9,180 nucleotides of DNA from Cytophagales bacterium (lineage in GTDB: Bacteria; Bacteroidota; Bacteroidia; Cytophagales; Cyclobacteriaceae). Each line of letters starts with the position of its first letter. Position 1 is the first letter of the stretch. Positions 6,355 to 9,180 of this stretch are shown here, in pieces. The DNA is taken from positions 1 through 9,180 of the forward strand of contig DPSB01000059.1 of NCBI GenBank assembly GCA_003537495.1, in the 5' to 3' direction. The notes below the pieces were generated by a model. The model was given only the letters and a program-made list of their open reading frames with translations. It was not told the origin of the DNA and made no database searches. A program made the position numbers and the translations under genes.

Positions 6355-8835
6355 CTAATGATTTGTCTCTATTGTTTTTGTCTCAAGCTCCGGCTCATGA
6401 TATGTATTTAGGTATGCGCTTAGCACCCAGGGTATTTTCGTAAGTTCATGATAGGCTTCGAAAAATCGTTCATCAATCATTTTACTTTTGTAAGTAAGCC
6501 AGTACCGGTTGTTTCCCATATCTGCCTGCATATCTGTAAACCCGATTTTAAAAGCAGCCTGCTTCAGGAGTTCCGGGTCCCTTCCTTTCAGCTCCACATA
6601 AACCCCGTTGTTACAGTATGTCAAAGCCTCCTTGTCAGTGATCGTAAAAAGCTGGCAGACAAATGATATATTCCTATCCTCCGCCAATTGAGTAAGCAAT
6701 GTATTCTTTTCATCCCCCTTCATCCATTCCAGTGAAATGCCTTTCATGTTTTTTGAAACATTTACGATTACAATTTTTGGATATTGTTTCTGTATTGAAT
6801 TAATGATGGAATCCGTTATCTGGTAAGTTGTTTTGAATCTGTCTTTTACCTTAGAGTAATCCAGGATGATGGAATAGTTGTCACTGATGGGTTTAAACGG
6901 TGTTTCATAATACCCAATTTTGATTGTGCGTTCACCGGGTTTGAGAAGATAAAACTGCACCTGGCAATTTTCAGGGATATCTTTGTAGGGCAGTTTGAAT
7001 CCGTATGCCAGTGAATCATTAAAAGCAACGATGCTGTCAGTTGCTTCCGTTACATACACAGTGCGGGTTCCATGCTCCTTTTCTGTCCAGAGCCCATTTT
7101 CAAACACTTTGATTTTGAAATCAGCGTTTCCGAAATTCAATGTTTGATTTAGGGCCGACATGGTGATTTCTTTGGAAAATACGTGCTCATGCATTCTCCA
7201 ATCGCCTTTTTCAAAAAACTGCCATTTGCCTGCTTTTAATGAGGTATCTCCATCCTTTGCGAATCCCATGGCCCTGATGTTTCCATCCGGATATGTGAGA
7301 ATGACTTTGGAATACCTTGAATCCTTCCTTGGAATAATCATATAATCCACTGATGCATCATTTCTATATACAACCTTGCTGTTATTGCTTATTTTGGGTA
7401 TATCTATACTGAAGGCAAGAACTGTTTTGTCTTCAAGTGTCAGATAGCAGGAATAACTGTTTATCCCAAAATCTATGCTGCTGTTATTGATCGTTCCCTC
7501 AAACGATAATTTAGTGTATTGCCCTGGCAGCAGTGTTTTCGAAATACTGAAAAATTCCCGGGTCTGGCTATTGATGCTGATTATTTTAATGGCATCCTCA
7601 CAATTATTGTATAAAAGAAAACTGTCTTTTACAATTGTTTTTGCATTTGTGCCGATGGCTGTTATTATTGGAAGCCGGTGATATTTTTCGTTGAATGTGA
7701 TGCAGGCTGCCGGCATATATTTTTGCTTTGGCTTGAATGCGGGAAATAACTCCTCTCTTTTATCGATCAGTCTCCACTTTTTATTCTCCAATTGATAGGT
7801 GTTGATGAGTTTTGATGTATCGGTCATTTTGTATTCCAGTCTTCTCATTGTTTTTAGCGGACTATAATAATAAACATCCGTTTCTTTACTCAAGAGACTG
7901 TCGAGGTAGTATTTTTTATCTTCCGGGTCAAACAAATAGAAATTTTTTTTCTTTCGTTCCACACTGAACACTGTATCCCGCCAGGCATCTATGGCCACGG
8001 CAAAGTCTTTGGCTACTTTGATTTGTCTGTGATAATAATCTCCGGTCTCCAGCAAGAGATATTTAGTTTCGGAGAATCCGATCACATTACTTCGGATATC
8101 TATTTGCTGCTCCAATTTTCCAGTGGTTGCAGCGTAAATATTTACAGACTTCACTGTAAATTCTTCCCTGTTATACGCAAAGGGATTTGTATGTTTTTCG
8201 AATTCAGGTCTCAGTATATATTTTAGGTTCTGGTTGCTGTTTTCCTCCGCCACATCCGGCTGTTCATGTTCATCCAGGGTGATGTTGATGATCTTGAATT
8301 CCTTACCCTCAATTGTTTCCACAGGTTTTACAGGCCTGAACTTTTCCAATATTCCATTATTACACAGCCAGATTGATTTATTCAATGGGAGATTAACATA
8401 TTGTTCCGGAAAGGTATTGCCGTTAAGTTCATTTTCCCCGGCTTCAATCTTCAATTTATATAATGGATATTTCAGCGGGTCTTTTAGTGCAGCTCTTTCC
8501 ATCCGGAAAACAACCACATAACAATCTCCTATGTTGTAGAATTTTCTACGGACAAGGGGTACAGTTCCGTCATTTTTGGAAATGGATTTGTTATCCCAGA
8601 AAAACAGGGTATCATTTCTGCGATTCCAATTGTTTTTTTCCTGAAAGAGCACCTCGGCCGTGCAGGCCTTCCCGTTTTCCTCTGTCAGGTACATCTTCAG
8701 ATTTGGAATCTTCTCATTACTGTTTTTTCCATGAACATTTACAGCAAATAGGTAATAATGGTCATAGCCGCATTGTTGGGAAAAAGAAAAAAGCGGAGCG
8801 ATATATAAGACTATAAGAAAATAAATTCTTACCAT
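6355..8835 (-). CDS. Large secreted protein of unknown function (826 aa)
   Basis: I do not recognise this family. A clear signal peptide (residues 1-20, hydrophobic YFLIVLYIAPLFSFS, cleavage near SQ/Q) implies export to the periplasm or beyond; no lipobox and no later membrane span are seen. Residues about 403-480 (FLLYNNCEDAIKIISINS, then LLPGQYTKLSFEG) resemble an Ig-like DUF1573/ASH fold. Residues about 510-545 (YPDGNIRAMGFAKDGDTSL, then KAGKWQFFEKGD) resemble a MORN/YwqK-type repeat. Residues about 722-815 (ISFVCQLFTITDKEALTY, NGVYVELKGRDPELLKQAAF, then RYWLTYK and FFEAYHELTKIPWVLSAYL) resemble the ferredoxin-like prodomain found before some subtilases, but no protease follows. These three matches are from memory of patterns and are tentative. 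The start is supported by the signal peptide; the stop of a possible small ORF abuts it. The gene ends 53 bp from the pirin remnant, with no terminator visible. Confidence 0.85.
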   Translation of the reverse strand: MVRIYFLIVLYIAPLFSFSQQCGYDHYYLFAVNVHGKNSNEKIPNLKMYLTEENGKACTAEVLFQEKNNWNRRNDTLFFWDNKSISKNDGTVPLVRRKFYNIGDCYVVVFRMERAALKDPLKYPLYKLKIEAGENELNGNTFPEQYVNLPLNKSIWLCNNGILEKFRPVKPVETIEGKEFKIINITLDEHEQPDVAEENSNQNLKYILRPEFEKHTNPFAYNREEFTVKSVNIYAATTGKLEQQIDIRSNVIGFSETKYLLLETGDYYHRQIKVAKDFAVAIDAWRDTVFSVERKKKNFYLFDPEDKKYYLDSLLSKETDVYYYSPLKTMRRLEYKMTDTSKLINTYQLENKKWRLIDKREELFPAFKPKQKYMPAACITFNEKYHRLPIITAIGTNAKTIVKDSFLLYNNCEDAIKIISINSQTREFFSISKTLLPGQYTKLSFEGTINNSSIDFGINSYSCYLTLEDKTVLAFSIDIPKISNNSKVVYRNDASVDYMIIPRKDSRYSKVILTYPDGNIRAMGFAKDGDTSLKAGKWQFFEKGDWRMHEHVFSKEITMSALNQTLNFGNADFKIKVFENGLWTEKEHGTRTVYVTEATDSIVAFNDSLAYGFKLPYKDIPENCQVQFYLLKPGERTIKIGYYETPFKPISDNYSIILDYSKVKDRFKTTYQITDSIINSIQKQYPKIVIVNVSKNMKGISLEWMKGDEKNTLLTQLAEDRNISFVCQLFTITDKEALTYCNNGVYVELKGRDPELLKQAAFKIGFTDMQADMGNNRYWLTYKSKMIDERFFEAYHELTKIPWVLSAYLNTYHEPELETKTIETNH

Positions 8836-8988
8836 TTAGTTTGAGTTGACTGAAGTAATCTGTGTAGTACGATAATATCCCCTTTTTCCTTCGTGAACAA
8901 GGTAATCCTGCATATTACCAGTAAGATGAAGAATGGATTGAAAATCCATAGACTCATTCATAAAAATATCATAAAAACCAGGTAACAT
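8836..8988 (-). CDS. Possible small ORF (50 aa) abutting the secreted-protein gene
   Basis: Read on the minus strand, ATG 8988-8986 opens a 50-codon frame ending in TAA at 8838-8836. The next base starts the ATG of the 826-residue gene (TAAATG, zero spacing), an arrangement typical of translational coupling. The peptide begins MLPGFYDIFMNESMDFQSIL and continues with QDYLVHEGKRGYYRTTQI. It has no signal peptide, membrane span or Cys. An in-frame TAA precedes the start by four codons. Internal ATGs at codons 10, 14 and 26 are alternatives. A TAGCTTG resembling a -7 box lies about 30 bp upstream of its ATG. I recognise no family. A 50-codon frame can occur by chance, so this could also be just the mRNA leader; the exact abutment is the main argument for it being real. 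Confidence 0.4.
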   Translation of the reverse strand: MLPGFYDIFMNESMDFQSILHLTGNMQDYLVHEGKRGYYRTTQITSVNSN

Positions 8989-9050
8989 CCAGTTTAATTA
9001 TTTGGAATCGCCGTTTCAAGCTATTTTAAAAAAGAAAGGGATGTAAGGTT

Positions 9051-9085
9051 AAAAATAAAAACGAGCCACTTTACAAGCGGCTCGT
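9051..9085 (-). terminator. Rho-independent terminator after tRNA-Asn
   Basis: On the minus strand ACGAGCCGCTT pairs with AAGTGGCTCGT (11 pairs, one G-T) around a 3-base GTA loop. It is followed at once by TTTTATTTTT. The hairpin starts 9 bases after the tRNA 3' end, so it ends the tRNA transcript and insulates the downstream minus-strand genes. Confidence 0.9.
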
Positions 9086-9094
9086 CAACCTGGG

Positions 9095-9168
9095 CTCCCC
9101 CTGCTGGACTTGAACCAGCGACCCTCTGATTAACAGTCAGATGCTCTAACCAACTGAGCTAAGGAGGA
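9095..9168 (-). tRNA. tRNA-Asn (anticodon GTT)
   Basis: A 74-nt cloverleaf on the minus strand. The acceptor stem TCCTCCT pairs with AGGGGGA (one T-G wobble), with discriminator G. The D arm is GCTC-AGTTGGTTA-GAGC. The anticodon arm is TCTGA-CTGTTAA-TCAGA with anticodon GTT. The variable loop is GGGTC and the T arm GCTGG-TTCAAGT-CCAGC. The 3' CCA is not encoded (CCC follows the discriminator), so it would be added by the nucleotidyltransferase. A strong terminator follows directly. Confidence 0.97.
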
Positions 9169-9180
9169 ATATGTCTTTTT

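Noticed and set aside
8901..8949. Two short inverted repeats (6-bp arms at 8901-8919, 7-bp arms at 8933-8949) as operators or terminators
   Set aside because: The arms are short, no T-run follows, and they fall inside a plausible small ORF; kept only as a side note to that ORF.
9095..9168. The tRNA-Asn gene as an integration site for a mobile element
   Set aside because: No integrase gene and no repeat of the tRNA 3' end were seen in the window.

Overview
The window looks like a piece of a Bacteroidota chromosome, probably from the Chitinophagales/Sphingobacteriales side. The grounds are the very large two-component sensor with Reg_prop β-propeller repeats and a Y_Y_Y domain, a secreted β-helix protein with a choice-of-anchor-Q-like segment, TAnnTTTG-like promoter boxes, and the lack of Shine-Dalgarno sites. 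This placement is inferred from gene content only.

Layout. Nearly everything is on the minus strand. From right to left: a tRNA-Asn(GTT) (9168-9095) with a strong intrinsic terminator (9085-9051); a possible 50-residue small ORF (8988-8836) whose stop codon directly abuts the start of an 826-residue secreted protein of unknown function (8835-6355); a 5'-truncated pirin-family gene on the plus strand (5804-6301), the only opposite-strand gene; a hybrid-propeller sensor histidine kinase (5672-2142) followed after 21 bp by its LuxR/NarL-type response regulator (2120-1464); and, 102 bp further on, the start of a large secreted right-handed β-helix protein (1361 to beyond base 1).

How they may work together. 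The kinase and regulator form a clear operon and an obvious signalling pair: a periplasmic two-propeller sensor, one membrane span, a HisKA_3/HATPase transmitter, and a REC-HTH output protein. A perfect 17-bp palindrome lies upstream of the kinase gene. A 13/17 version lies upstream of the β-helix gene. Both sit about 31-32 bp upstream of a Bacteroidota-like -7 box. The simplest reading is that the regulator activates its own operon and the neighbouring surface/secreted β-helix gene through these sites. This is the most testable hypothesis in the window.

No mobile element, CRISPR array, or classical defence or biosynthetic system is visible. The least explained items are the 826-residue protein with its abutting small ORF, and the broken pirin gene next to the palindrome.
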